64,000 bases of DNA from contig BAOK01000001.1 of the NCBI GenBank assembly GCA_000509225.1, positions 2,633,141 through 2,697,140 of the forward strand. The letters are read 5' to 3'. Of the stretch, positions 1 to 8,500 are shown in pieces. Origin of the DNA: Parvibaculaceae bacterium Mf 1.05b.01. Lineage in GTDB: Bacteria; Pseudomonadota; Alphaproteobacteria; Parvibaculales; Parvibaculaceae. The notes below the pieces were generated by a model, which had not been told where the DNA came from, ran no database searches, and saw only the letters and a list, made by a program, of their open reading frames with translations. How positions within the stretch are numbered: position 1 is the first letter of the stretch; each line of letters opens with the position of its first letter. Position numbers and translations under genes: made by a program.

Positions 1-1062
1 ATTCTGCTCTTTCTTGATGCCTCTCAAATCGATCTCGAGGCCCTGAAAGAAAGGCATATCTGGCCGCAGCGCATGCTGCTGATCGGCTTGCCCCTCACCA
101 TCGCATTGGGCACGATTGCGGCGGCGCCGTTTCTGCCCGGATGGCCACTTGTGGCACTTGTTCTCATGGCGGCCATACTTGCGCCAACCGATGCAGCACT
201 TGGTCAGGCCGTCGTCACCAATCCGGATGTGCCGGAACGTCCCCGCCGCGCCCTCACCGTTGAGAGCGGCCTCAATGACGGCATTGCGCTGCCAGCCATT
301 CTCCTCTTTGCAAGCCTGACGGCAGAAGCAATGGACCAAAACGGCGTCGACTGGGCTCTTTTCGGCGCCAAGCAGCTGATCCTAGGGCCGCTTGTCGGGA
401 TCGCCACGGGGTATCTCGGCGGACGGGTCCTGATTTGGGCGAAATCCCGGGACTTCACCTCTGATACCTATGAAGGGGTTGGGGCCATCGCGCTGGCAGG
501 TGCTGCCTATCTCGCGGCGACAATCGTTGATGGCAATGGTTTCATCTCCGCGTTTGTCGCAGGACTCTGCTTCGGCAATGTGGTGAAGGGACGCTGCAAG
601 TTCATCTATGAATTCACAGAAAGCGAAGGCCAGCTGCTGACCTGGGCGGCATTCTTCCTGCTTGGTGCTGCGCTCGTCCCGGAAGCAATTCAACACCTTA
701 CCTGGTCGACACTCGCCCTTATCCTCATCAGTCTGTTTGTCGTGCGCCCGCTTGCCATTTGGCTCTCACTCATCGGCACCGACGCGTCGACGACCACACG
801 CTTGTTCTTTGGCTGGTTCGGTCCCAGAGGTCTCGCGACGGCGCTTTTTGCGCTCTTGATTGTTCAGCAGATCGACATGGAGATAGGCGAGCCTATTCTC
901 TATATCGCGATCAACGCAGTATGGATCAGCGCATTTCTTCATGGCCTCTCCGCCTTGCCCGCCGCGCGCTGGTACGGCGCCCATGTCGAGTCGAAAGGCA
1001 AATGCCCCGAGGCCGAACCCATTACGCACTCGGCCAAGCCGCTGATAACCGACAATACCTAA
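1..1062 (+). CDS. Cation:proton antiporter, CPA1/NhaP type (5' partial)
   Basis: The reading frame is open from base 1, so the 5' part of the gene lies outside the window. About 353 codons are visible. The product is an integral membrane protein that should exchange Na+ or K+ for H+ across the inner membrane. Hydrophobic helices run through the whole visible length. The conserved CPA1 elements are visible: LAPTDAALG, the counterpart of the family TDP-type motif, and VESGLNDGIALP, with the Asn-Asp pair used for ion binding. A late FGPRGLATAL stretch is also typical of the family. The C-terminal tail after the last helix is short and hydrophilic, with no RCK/TrkA domain. The next gene begins 19 bases downstream on the same strand. 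Ion specificity cannot be read from the sequence. Confidence 0.85.
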   Translation: MLLFLDASQIDLEALKERHIWPQRMLLIGLPLTIALGTIAAAPFLPGWPLVALVLMAAILAPTDAALGQAVVTNPDVPERPRRALTVESGLNDGIALPAILLFASLTAEAMDQNGVDWALFGAKQLILGPLVGIATGYLGGRVLIWAKSRDFTSDTYEGVGAIALAGAAYLAATIVDGNGFISAFVAGLCFGNVVKGRCKFIYEFTESEGQLLTWAAFFLLGAALVPEAIQHLTWSTLALILISLFVVRPLAIWLSLIGTDASTTTRLFFGWFGPRGLATALFALLIVQQIDMEIGEPILYIAINAVWISAFLHGLSALPAARWYGAHVESKGKCPEAEPITHSAKPLITDNT

Positions 1063-1081
1063 CTCACTGACAGGACCCGTG

Positions 1082-2695
1082 ATGAAAAAAGTAGCGATCG
1101 CCAAGCTTGATGATTTGAAAGACCGGGAACCGCATTATGCGCTTGTGGACACAGTTGATCTCGTGATCGTTCGGTTCGACAAAGAGATCTCGGTTTTTTA
1201 CGGACGGTGTCTGCACCGTGGAGCGCTTATGTCCGACGGATTTGTCGATGACAATGACAACCTCATATGCGGCGTTCACAATTGGGACTATCGGCTCGAC
1301 ACGGGCGTTTCCGAATACAACAATTCTGAAGCTCTTGAAAAATTCACCTCCTGGGTGAAAGGCGGCAAAGTCTATGTCGATACGGAAGAAGTCACCGCCT
1401 GGGCGGAGAAGAACCCTCAGCCGTTCAACCGTGATGAATATCTCGGCCTCTATGCCGACACGAGCCATGGCACGCAAGAGGAGCCCTATAACGGGCTCAT
1501 TCAACAATATGCAAAAGATGGACTGTCCAAGACCGGCCATCACGGGGTTGTCGATGCCATGGGCGTGCCCCGCGCTGAGCTTCCTGACTGGGATGACATC
1601 CAACTGCTCACGGCTCAACTTCACAAACCGCCATTGCTGGACGAAGATGATGTCGGAACAGAGGTGGTTATCGGCCCAAACGCACAAAAGCCCCTGACGC
1701 TCGACATTCCCTTGATGGTCTCTGACATGAGTTTTGGCGCGCTTTCAGAGCCCGCCAAAGTAGCACTTGCACGCGGCGCCGATCTGGCCGGGACAGGCAT
1801 CTGCTCTGGCGAGGGTGGCATGTTACCGGAAGAGCAACAGGCGAATTCCCGCTATTTCTACGAATTGGCTTCAGCCCGTTTCGGCTTTGATTGGGACAAA
1901 CTCAGCAAGGTCCAGGCCTTCCATTTCAAAGGTGGGCAAGGCGCCAAAACAGGCACAGGCGGCCACCTGCCGGGAAACAAAGTGAAGGGAAAGATCGCGG
2001 AAGTCCGTGGCCTGAACGAAGGCGAATCTGCCATTTCACCTCCGCGGTTCCCTGAATGGACGGAAGTCTCACAGATCAAAGAATTTGCGGATGAGGTTCG
2101 ATCACGAACGGGCGGCATTCCAATCGGCTATAAGCTGTCTGCCCAACACATCGAAAAAGACATCGATGCAGCACTTGATGTGGGGGTGGACTATGTGATC
2201 CTCGATGGTCGTGGTGGTGGCACTGGTGCCGCACCCATCATATTCCGGGACAATATTTCAGTACCAACCATCCCAGCGCTTGCGCGCGCCAGACGACATC
2301 TTGATCACGCCGGGCGTAAGGATGTGACACTGGTGATCACGGGCGGTCTTCGTAAACCGGCAGATTTTGTGAAAGCACTTGCGCTCGGTGCCGATGCGAT
2401 CGCTGTTTCCAACGCTGCGATGCAAGCCATCGGATGCATCGCGATGCGCGCCTGCCACACAAACAATTGTCCGGTCGGCATTGCGACACAGAAGCCTCAT
2501 CTGATGAACCGGCTGGTGATCGAGAAGTCTGCCCACCAACTCAAAAACTTCTTTGAGGCGTCGACTGAACTTATGAAGGTCATGGCACGTGCCTGCGGGC
2601 ACTCGCACCTGTCGCATTTTTCGCAGGATGATTTGACCACCTGGAAACACGAAATGGCGGACCTTTCAGGTGTCGCCTATGGCGGCATGAGGTAA
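1082..2695 (+). CDS. Rieske [2Fe-2S]-FMN glutamate synthase-like fusion protein
   Basis: This 537-residue cytoplasmic protein has two domains. The N-terminal domain carries a Rieske signature, C43-x-H45 and C63-x-x-H66 (CLHRG and CGVHNWDY), in a compact fold of about 110 residues. From about residue 170 it is the FMN-binding domain of glutamate synthase (GltB/archaeal type): SDMSFGALS, KGGQGAKTGTGG, a DGRGGGTGAAP loop and a Cys triad C452/C458/C463 (ACHTNNCPVG) that normally holds a 3Fe-4S cluster. There is no glutamine amidotransferase domain, so it cannot release ammonia from glutamine by itself. An in-frame GTG lies 3 bases earlier, but AGGA at 1072-1075 is better spaced for the ATG at 1082. 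The next gene follows after 3 bases. The family is usually annotated as FMN-binding glutamate synthase; the actual substrate is unknown. Confidence 0.85.
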   Translation: MKKVAIAKLDDLKDREPHYALVDTVDLVIVRFDKEISVFYGRCLHRGALMSDGFVDDNDNLICGVHNWDYRLDTGVSEYNNSEALEKFTSWVKGGKVYVDTEEVTAWAEKNPQPFNRDEYLGLYADTSHGTQEEPYNGLIQQYAKDGLSKTGHHGVVDAMGVPRAELPDWDDIQLLTAQLHKPPLLDEDDVGTEVVIGPNAQKPLTLDIPLMVSDMSFGALSEPAKVALARGADLAGTGICSGEGGMLPEEQQANSRYFYELASARFGFDWDKLSKVQAFHFKGGQGAKTGTGGHLPGNKVKGKIAEVRGLNEGESAISPPRFPEWTEVSQIKEFADEVRSRTGGIPIGYKLSAQHIEKDIDAALDVGVDYVILDGRGGGTGAAPIIFRDNISVPTIPALARARRHLDHAGRKDVTLVITGGLRKPADFVKALALGADAIAVSNAAMQAIGCIAMRACHTNNCPVGIATQKPHLMNRLVIEKSAHQLKNFFEASTELMKVMARACGHSHLSHFSQDDLTTWKHEMADLSGVAYGGMR

Positions 2696-2698
2696 TAT

Positions 2699-3547
2699 AT
2701 GGCCCGCAATCAGCACATCGAAGCAATACTGCCTGCCGAACTCGGCGCCGCCCGTGCGCTTGCCCATGCAGCAGCACAGCTTCTAACAAAAGCAGCCCGT
2801 GCCAATCTGGCAGCATCGCCCGATGACAGCCACTCCAATCTTAGCTGGGATGGTGACGCACAAAGGTTTGCGAGCCAGCCCCTTCCCGGGGCCAATGGTG
2901 AGGTTTATGTTGGCCTCTCGCTCGTTCCCTTCGAACTCTGCCTTATCGACAGTGCAACCGGCACGTCGGTCTACCCGCTCGCAGGCCACCGCCTCGCGGA
3001 GGCTGCAGCCTGGCTTGATGATGTGCTTGAAAGCGTTGCGCTAGAGCCTGGCGCCAATGTGTCGCTTCCTTATGACCTTCCGGACGATGTCGCGACGATC
3101 TCAAGAATTCCCGACGCGCTCCCTGACGGCCTCAAATCGCTTGCCGCCTGGTTCGACCTTGCCGATAGGGCTTTTAGGAAACTCGCGGCAGATCATGCCG
3201 GACTGAACCCAGGCGCCAGCCCCGTGCGGTGCTGGCCTCATCATTTCGATATTGCCACCTATGTCAGCCTGGAAGCGGGCGATGCTGAAACAGCCAAGGG
3301 CATCGGTGTTGGCATGTCGCCTGGCGATGAGAGCTATGGCCAACCCTATTTCTATGTCAATCCCTGGCCGCACCTTGACCCTGCAAAGCTGCCCGACGCC
3401 CCAACGCCCGGGCACTGGCACACGCAAGGATTTGTCGGCGCCATTGCAACCGGTGACGAAATATTGAGCGCTCCGGAAACAAAAAAGGCGCTGTCCGGTT
3501 TTCTGGAAAGCGCCTTTTCTATTGGCCACAGGTTGTTGATGCGATGA
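2699..3547 (+). CDS. Conserved hypothetical protein with WPHHFD motif
   Basis: I do not recognise a characterised family in this soluble 282-residue protein; a DUF5996-like relationship is possible but weak. No signal peptide or membrane segment is visible. The C-terminal half carries a likely conserved core: PVRCWPHHFDIAT (H181, H182, D184), GVGMSPGDESYGQPYFYVNP and GHWHTQGFVGA (H239, H241). Clustered His, Asp and Glu residues could form a metal or substrate site, but this is inference. It starts 3 bases after the Rieske-glutamate synthase-like gene, so the two are almost certainly co-transcribed and probably translationally coupled. Its last 65 bases contain a perfect terminator-type hairpin (3483-3518) that serves the convergent gmd gene. 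Confidence 0.7.
   Translation: MARNQHIEAILPAELGAARALAHAAAQLLTKAARANLAASPDDSHSNLSWDGDAQRFASQPLPGANGEVYVGLSLVPFELCLIDSATGTSVYPLAGHRLAEAAAWLDDVLESVALEPGANVSLPYDLPDDVATISRIPDALPDGLKSLAAWFDLADRAFRKLAADHAGLNPGASPVRCWPHHFDIATYVSLEAGDAETAKGIGVGMSPGDESYGQPYFYVNPWPHLDPAKLPDAPTPGHWHTQGFVGAIATGDEILSAPETKKALSGFLESAFSIGHRLLMR
3483..3518 (-). terminator. Intrinsic terminator of gmd, inside the 3' end of the convergent gene
   Basis: AAAAGGCGCT (3483-3492) and AGCGCCTTTT (3509-3518) are perfect 10-base complementary arms around a 16-base loop. Read on the minus strand, the hairpin lies 48 bases after the gmd stop codon and is followed by six T residues, the classic Rho-independent form. Read on the plus strand it is followed by only four T residues, but it could also end the upstream operon. 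It lies wholly within coding sequence of the 2699-3547 gene. Confidence 0.8.
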
Positions 3548-3565
3548 TTGCCTTAGGTTTGGGCC

Positions 3566-4600
3566 TCAGAATTTAAGCGACCCGTTTTTGATGCGGTCAT
3601 AGTCTGCTCGGACCATCATTTCTGTGAGCTCTTCCAGCTGCACGGTAGGCTCCCACCCAAGTTTGTCTTTTGCCTTGGCTGCGTCTCCGAGGAGAAGCTC
3701 GACCTCTGCTGGGCGGAAAAACTGCGGGTCAACCCGAACAATCACCTTGCCGGACTTCTTGTCCGTTGCCGTCGTTTGTTCGCCCTCCCCATCCCATTCG
3801 AGATCAAGATCAAGGGCCTTAGCAGAAGCCGTGATAAAGTCGCGAACCTTCGTGGTGCGTCCTGTCGCCAGAACGTAATCATCCGGTTCATCCTGCTGGA
3901 GCATGCGCCACATGCCCTCCACATAGTCTCCAGCGAAGCCCCAGTCCCGTTCAGCTTCAACATTGCCGACGCTCAACACGTCCTGCTCACCCTGTACGAT
4001 GCGCGCAAGCGCCAGGGTCACTTTGCGGGTCACAAATTCCGCACCACGCAGCGGTGACTCGTGATTGAACAGGATGCCCGATGTCGCGAACATGTTGTAG
4101 CTCTCGCGATAGTTCACCACGATCCAATGCGCATAGAGCTTGGCGACCGCATACGGACTTCTAGGATGAAACGGTGTTTCTTCGTTCTGCGGGGTTTCTT
4201 TGACCTTGCCGAACATTTCAGACGTCGAGGCCTGATAAAAGCGGGCTTTGCTTCCCATACTGCGCAGGACTTCCAGCATCCGCAGGACACCCATCCCGTC
4301 AACATCGCCTGTGTAAAGCGGCTGGTCGAACGAGGTGCCTACAAAGCTCTGCGCTGCCAGATTGTAAACCTCGTCTGGTGCGACCTGATTGAGAACGCTT
4401 GAAATGTTTGCGTATTCCAACAACTCAAAAGGGACCGTTTCGATTTCATTCAAAACGCCAAGCTCTTCAAGACGCGCTGTGTTGAGGCTCGCGCCCCTGC
4501 GCTGCGCCCCGTAAACCTTATACCCCTTGTCCACGAGCAGGCGTGCAAGATACGCCCCATCCTGTCCGGAAATGCCGGTGATCAGTGCCGACTTGCCCAT
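3566..4600 (-). CDS. gmd: GDP-mannose 4,6-dehydratase
   Basis: Converts GDP-mannose to GDP-4-keto-6-deoxymannose in the cytoplasm, the first step to GDP-fucose, GDP-rhamnose or GDP-perosamine for surface polysaccharide. The 344-residue product is a short-chain dehydrogenase of normal family length. It has the NADP-binding GISGQDGAYLA loop at the N-terminus, the catalytic STSEMFG and YAVAK (YxxxK) elements, and gmd-typical stretches such as VGTSFDQPLYT and NVEAERDWGFAGDYV. The ATG at 4600 is chosen over an upstream extension because MGKSALITG is the family N-terminus and a purine-rich AGGAAGAAG lies just upstream. No second GDP-sugar gene is adjacent, so the final sugar is not known. It is convergent with the preceding operon. 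Confidence 0.95.
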   Translation of the reverse strand: MGKSALITGISGQDGAYLARLLVDKGYKVYGAQRRGASLNTARLEELGVLNEIETVPFELLEYANISSVLNQVAPDEVYNLAAQSFVGTSFDQPLYTGDVDGMGVLRMLEVLRSMGSKARFYQASTSEMFGKVKETPQNEETPFHPRSPYAVAKLYAHWIVVNYRESYNMFATSGILFNHESPLRGAEFVTRKVTLALARIVQGEQDVLSVGNVEAERDWGFAGDYVEGMWRMLQQDEPDDYVLATGRTTKVRDFITASAKALDLDLEWDGEGEQTTATDKKSGKVIVRVDPQFFRPAEVELLLGDAAKAKDKLGWEPTVQLEELTEMMVRADYDRIKNGSLKF

Positions 4601-4761
4601 TCTTCTTCCTTCGTGCGGCGCCGCGCGTGCGGCCAACTGGCCTCTCATAGCAGGGAAATTATGGCCGCGACAGACCTATATCGGCAAAAGAGTGCGGGGG
4701 AACCAAGCAAAGGCCCGCCGCCTGATCGATCTCCTGTTAACCATGCCCGAAAAGCAGGAAG

Positions 4762-6534
4762 TCAGTGCTTGTGAGCCACTCCTGCGCCTGTCGGCACGCG
4801 GATATCATCGACAAGATCCTGGACATGAGCTGGTGGTGGGCTGGTCGCCTGACTAACCGAGAAGGCAACCAGGAAATTCAACAGCATTCCGATCGTGCCA
4901 ATCCCCTCCGGTGAGATGCCCCACAACCAGTTTTCTGAGCTGTTGAGCTCTGGCGACACAAATTTGAAGAACACGATATAGGCAAAGGTGAATATGAGGC
5001 CGGACAACATGCCAGCGATCACACCTTCTTTGTTCATTCGTTTCACGAAGATGCCGAGCAGGATTGCCGGAAAGAGTGATGCTGCTGCCAAGCCGAATGC
5101 AAACGCCACGACCTGCGCCACAAATCCCGGCGGATTGATTCCGAGATAGCCTGCAACACCAATCGCCACCGCCGCGGCAATGCGGGCATAAAGCAGCTCC
5201 TGGCGCTCGGTTATTTCCGGCATCAGTGTTTTCTTTAGCAGGTCGTGAGATATCGATGTCGAAACGACAAGAAGAAGCCCCGCGGCAGTCGATAAGGCTG
5301 CCGCAAGACCACCGGCAGCAACGAGCGCGATGACCCATCCGGGCAGACTTGCAATCTCAGGATTGGCAAGAACAAAAATGTCCCTATCAGCATAGACTTC
5401 ATTGACACTGTCGGTCGGCGCATTGGTCAAACCACGTTCACCGTTCGCGCCGTTCTCATCGCTATAAGTTGGGCTGCCTGCAAAAGCGGCGCCCGCTGCA
5501 TATTGAATAACCCCGTCTTCATTCTTATCGATCCAACCGATAAGACCGATCTCTTCCCAGTTTTTAAACCAGCCGGGTGCTTCCGCATAGCTTGTATTGT
5601 TGATGGTCTCAACGAAGTTGAGACGCGCAAAGGCAGCGACAGCCGGCGCGGTCGTATAGAGAAGCGCAATAAAAATGAGCGCATAGCCCGCAGACAGGCG
5701 AGCGTCCGACACTTTGGGTACTGTGAAAAACCGCACGATGACATGGGGGAGACCTGCGGTTCCGACCATGAGGGCCATGGTGATGGCGAACACATCTATG
5801 GTCGCCTTCGAGCCTTCTGTATAGGGACTGAAGCCTAAGTCCAATAAGGTCTTGTCCAGTTTTGCGAGTACAGAGAGCCCTGACCCGTCGGCCACCGTGG
5901 CGCCGAGCCCCAACTGGGGCACGGGATTTCCTGTGATCAGAATTGAAATGAAGATCGCCGGTACCATGTAGGCGAAAATCAGCACGCAATACTGCGCGAC
6001 CTGGGTATAGGTGATGCCCTTCATGCCACCGAGCACAGCATAGACAAACACAACGCCCATCCCCACGATCACGCCAACAGTAATGTCGACCTCGAGAAAG
6101 CGTGAGAACACAATTCCTACGCCGCGCATCTGCCCAGCGACGTAAGTAAATGAGATGAAGATCAGGCAAATGACGGCTACGATCCGGGCGGCTCTTGAAT
6201 AGTAGCGCTCACCAATGAAGTCCGGGACGGTGAATTGTCCGAACTTGCGCAGGTAAGGCGCAAGAAGAAGCGCGAGCAAAACATAACCGCCGGTCCAGCC
6301 CAAGAGATAGACCGACCCGTCATAGCCCAGAAATGCAATGATACCCGCCATGGAAATGAATGAAGCGGCACTCATCCAGTCTGCTGCGGTCGCCATTCCG
6401 TTTGCGATCGGATGCACGCCGCCACCGGCGACGTAGAATTCCTTCGTTGTTCCGGCCCGCGACCAGATGGCGATGCCGATATAGAGCGTGAATGACGCGC
6501 CCACGAAAAGATATGTCAGGATTGCTGTGCTCAT
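4762..6534 (-). CDS. Sodium:solute symporter, large subunit (VC_2705/ActP-like)
   Basis: This 590-residue inner-membrane protein of the SSS family carries about 13 hydrophobic helices. It should take up a small organic acid such as acetate or another monocarboxylate with Na+. Family features visible include FYVAGGGVHPIANGMATAADWMSAASFI near the N-terminus, GQMRGVGIVFSRFL, VYAVLGGMKGITYTQVAQY and GLPHVIVRFF. A long extramembrane loop at about 310-395 is Asp-rich and contains an EF-hand-like DKNEDGVIQY element (336-345). The DUF4212 small subunit ends 8 bases upstream of its start; this pairing is characteristic of the VC_2705 subfamily. The substrate is inferred only from family relationship. 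Confidence 0.88.
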   Translation of the reverse strand: MSTAILTYLFVGASFTLYIGIAIWSRAGTTKEFYVAGGGVHPIANGMATAADWMSAASFISMAGIIAFLGYDGSVYLLGWTGGYVLLALLLAPYLRKFGQFTVPDFIGERYYSRAARIVAVICLIFISFTYVAGQMRGVGIVFSRFLEVDITVGVIVGMGVVFVYAVLGGMKGITYTQVAQYCVLIFAYMVPAIFISILITGNPVPQLGLGATVADGSGLSVLAKLDKTLLDLGFSPYTEGSKATIDVFAITMALMVGTAGLPHVIVRFFTVPKVSDARLSAGYALIFIALLYTTAPAVAAFARLNFVETINNTSYAEAPGWFKNWEEIGLIGWIDKNEDGVIQYAAGAAFAGSPTYSDENGANGERGLTNAPTDSVNEVYADRDIFVLANPEIASLPGWVIALVAAGGLAAALSTAAGLLLVVSTSISHDLLKKTLMPEITERQELLYARIAAAVAIGVAGYLGINPPGFVAQVVAFAFGLAAASLFPAILLGIFVKRMNKEGVIAGMLSGLIFTFAYIVFFKFVSPELNSSENWLWGISPEGIGTIGMLLNFLVAFSVSQATSPPPAHVQDLVDDIRVPTGAGVAHKH

Positions 6535-6542
6535 GATCGCCC

Positions 6543-6905
6543 CTAGTCGTCGTCGACGCCGAAGCGGCGTTCAATGCGTTTCATCTGCACGACATAGACA
6601 AAAATCAATGCCACGAATACGTAGATGGACCCCTGCTGTGCCCACCAGAAGCCGAGCTTGAAACCGAAGAGGGAATATTGATTGAGTGCATCTACAAAGA
6701 GGATGGAAAAACCAAATGAAACGACGAACCAGATGACGAGCAGACCGCCAAGGAGTCTCAGATTCGCGCGCCAATAAAGACGCACGACGTCTTCTTTGAG
6801 TGTTTCCTCATCATGGTGTCCATGGCTCGGGAGGTTTTCCCCCTCATGATGGAAGATACTCCTCTGGGCATCCTTCTCTGATGACCCGTTTTTTTGCTCG
6901 TCCAC
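6543..6905 (-). CDS. DUF4212 small subunit of the sodium:solute symporter
   Basis: A 120-residue protein with a charged, His-containing N-terminal tail (HHEGENLPSHGHHDEE) and two membrane helices: LGGLLVIWFVVSFGFSILFV and QGSIYVFVALIFVYVVQM. This matches the DUF4212 family, which accompanies VC_2705-type symporters and is thought to be an accessory subunit. I chose the GTG at 6905: a strong GGGGGAGGG purine run lies 7 bases upstream, while the longer in-frame extension has no ribosome site and is Arg/Gly-rich. The symporter gene follows after 8 bases in the same operon. Confidence 0.82.
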   Translation of the reverse strand: MDEQKNGSSEKDAQRSIFHHEGENLPSHGHHDEETLKEDVVRLYWRANLRLLGGLLVIWFVVSFGFSILFVDALNQYSLFGFKLGFWWAQQGSIYVFVALIFVYVVQMKRIERRFGVDDD

Positions 6906-6997
6906 GAAAAACCCTCCCCCGCGATTCGATCCACGGAAGAGGGTAAACCGGATAGACCCTAATCTCATATAGGTCTTTGTGAGACGGCGATGCCGAT

Positions 6998-8500
6998 CTA
7001 TTTGTAGTCGAAGATTGGATCGTCCAGATCAATCTTTGGCAGCTCATCCTTCTCCGCCCAATAATCCTGGGTGTGCTGCCATTCTGCCTTGTTGCCCCGT
7101 TTCGGCAGGAGATGCATTGAGCGCATAAGATAGCCTGGATTGAAGTTTTCTGGATCCATCCACGGCAGAAGCTCCATGTCCTCATCTTCTTCGCGCAAGA
7201 CAGGTGTAACGCTCTTAACACCTTTTTCCTTCATGTGATTGAGCAGGCGGGCGACAAAATCACCCAGAATGTCCACACGCAGCGTCCAGCTGGCACGAAA
7301 ATAGCCGAAGATCCACACGAGGTTCGGCACGCCTGTAAACATCATGCCGCGATAGGTCACCGTGTCGGCGAAGTTAAGTGGCTTGTCATCAATGCTGAAG
7401 TCGATATCCCCCAGCACAGACAGATTGAAGCCCGTTGCCGTCACAATGATGTCTGCCTCGAGTTCTTTGCCCGACTTCAGCAGAATGCCCTTCTTGGTGA
7501 ACCGATCAATTTCATCCGTCACAATAGAGGCCTTGCCGGATTTGACGCCTTCAAAAATGTCGCCATCTGGCACGAAGGCAATACGCTGACGCCAGGGCAG
7601 ATATTTCGGCGTGAAGTGGGTATCCATGTCGAAGTCAGGGCCGAGATATTCCCGCACCCCCGCTAACAGTTCCTCTTTCACCACTTCTGGTTCATCGAAA
7701 GCCCGTCTGGTGAACTCGGCCTGATTGTACAATATCGCCTTGCGGGTGATCTCGTGGATCCAGCTTTCATCAATGTCGAGCACCCGCAGCAGATCGGCGA
7801 GTTCGTTCTCGTTGCGGCCTGGAATGAAGTATGTCGGCGAGCGCTGCAGCAGGGTTACGTGATTGCAATCCCCGGCAATCGCGGGAACAAGGGTCGCTGC
7901 TGTCGCACCGGAGCCAATGACAAGGACATTTTTCCCCTTATAGTCGAGGTCTTCCGGCCAGGTTTGCGGATGAACGATCTTGCCTCCAAAATCATCCATT
8001 CCTTCCCAGTCTGGGGTATAGCCCTCTGAGTGGCGATAGTAGCCCTGGCACATCCACAGGAAGTTTGCGGTGAAATGAACTTTCTCACCGGTGTCTGTGC
8101 GTACACCTTCAAGCTTGTAGACTTGATCTTTTGACGACCAATTTGCTGAAGTGATTTTGTGGCCATAGCGGATGTGGTCATCAAGATTGTTTTCCTCAAT
8201 CACCTCGCCCATGTATCTCAAGATTTCTTCGGCACTGGCGATTGGCGCGCCCGTCCATGGCTTGAACCTGTATCCAAATGTATAGAGGTCGCTATCTGAG
8301 CGGATACCGGGATAGCGATGCATGTGCCAGGTGCCACCAAAGCTCTCAAGACTTTCCAACACGACGAAGCTCTTGTCAGGGCACTGTTCCTTCAGATGGT
8401 ATGCCGCGCCAACGCCAGAGATCCCAGCGCCAACGATCAGGACGTCGAAATGCTCTGTTTTCTGGTCAGTCGGTTTTTCCAGCGTCTGTGTATCCGCCAT
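6998..8500 (-). CDS. FAD/NADPH flavin monooxygenase, EthA-like (Baeyer-Villiger class)
   Basis: A 500-residue cytoplasmic flavoprotein predicted to insert or add oxygen to a ketone or sulfur compound using NADPH and O2. The N-terminal FAD site is GAGISGVGAAYHL (24-36) and the NADPH site is VIGSGATAATL (194-204). Between them is the class B monooxygenase fingerprint F171-x-G173-x3-H177-x3-W181. The C-terminal region, with NPGYLMRSMHLLP and WQHTQDYWAEKDELP, is characteristic of EthA-type enzymes. The ATG at 8500 has AGAGGAAG 8 bases upstream. It is transcribed alone, with the palindromes at 8530-8562 in its leader or promoter, so a repressor probably controls it. The natural substrate is unknown. 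Confidence 0.9.
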   Translation of the reverse strand: MADTQTLEKPTDQKTEHFDVLIVGAGISGVGAAYHLKEQCPDKSFVVLESLESFGGTWHMHRYPGIRSDSDLYTFGYRFKPWTGAPIASAEEILRYMGEVIEENNLDDHIRYGHKITSANWSSKDQVYKLEGVRTDTGEKVHFTANFLWMCQGYYRHSEGYTPDWEGMDDFGGKIVHPQTWPEDLDYKGKNVLVIGSGATAATLVPAIAGDCNHVTLLQRSPTYFIPGRNENELADLLRVLDIDESWIHEITRKAILYNQAEFTRRAFDEPEVVKEELLAGVREYLGPDFDMDTHFTPKYLPWRQRIAFVPDGDIFEGVKSGKASIVTDEIDRFTKKGILLKSGKELEADIIVTATGFNLSVLGDIDFSIDDKPLNFADTVTYRGMMFTGVPNLVWIFGYFRASWTLRVDILGDFVARLLNHMKEKGVKSVTPVLREEDEDMELLPWMDPENFNPGYLMRSMHLLPKRGNKAEWQHTQDYWAEKDELPKIDLDDPIFDYK

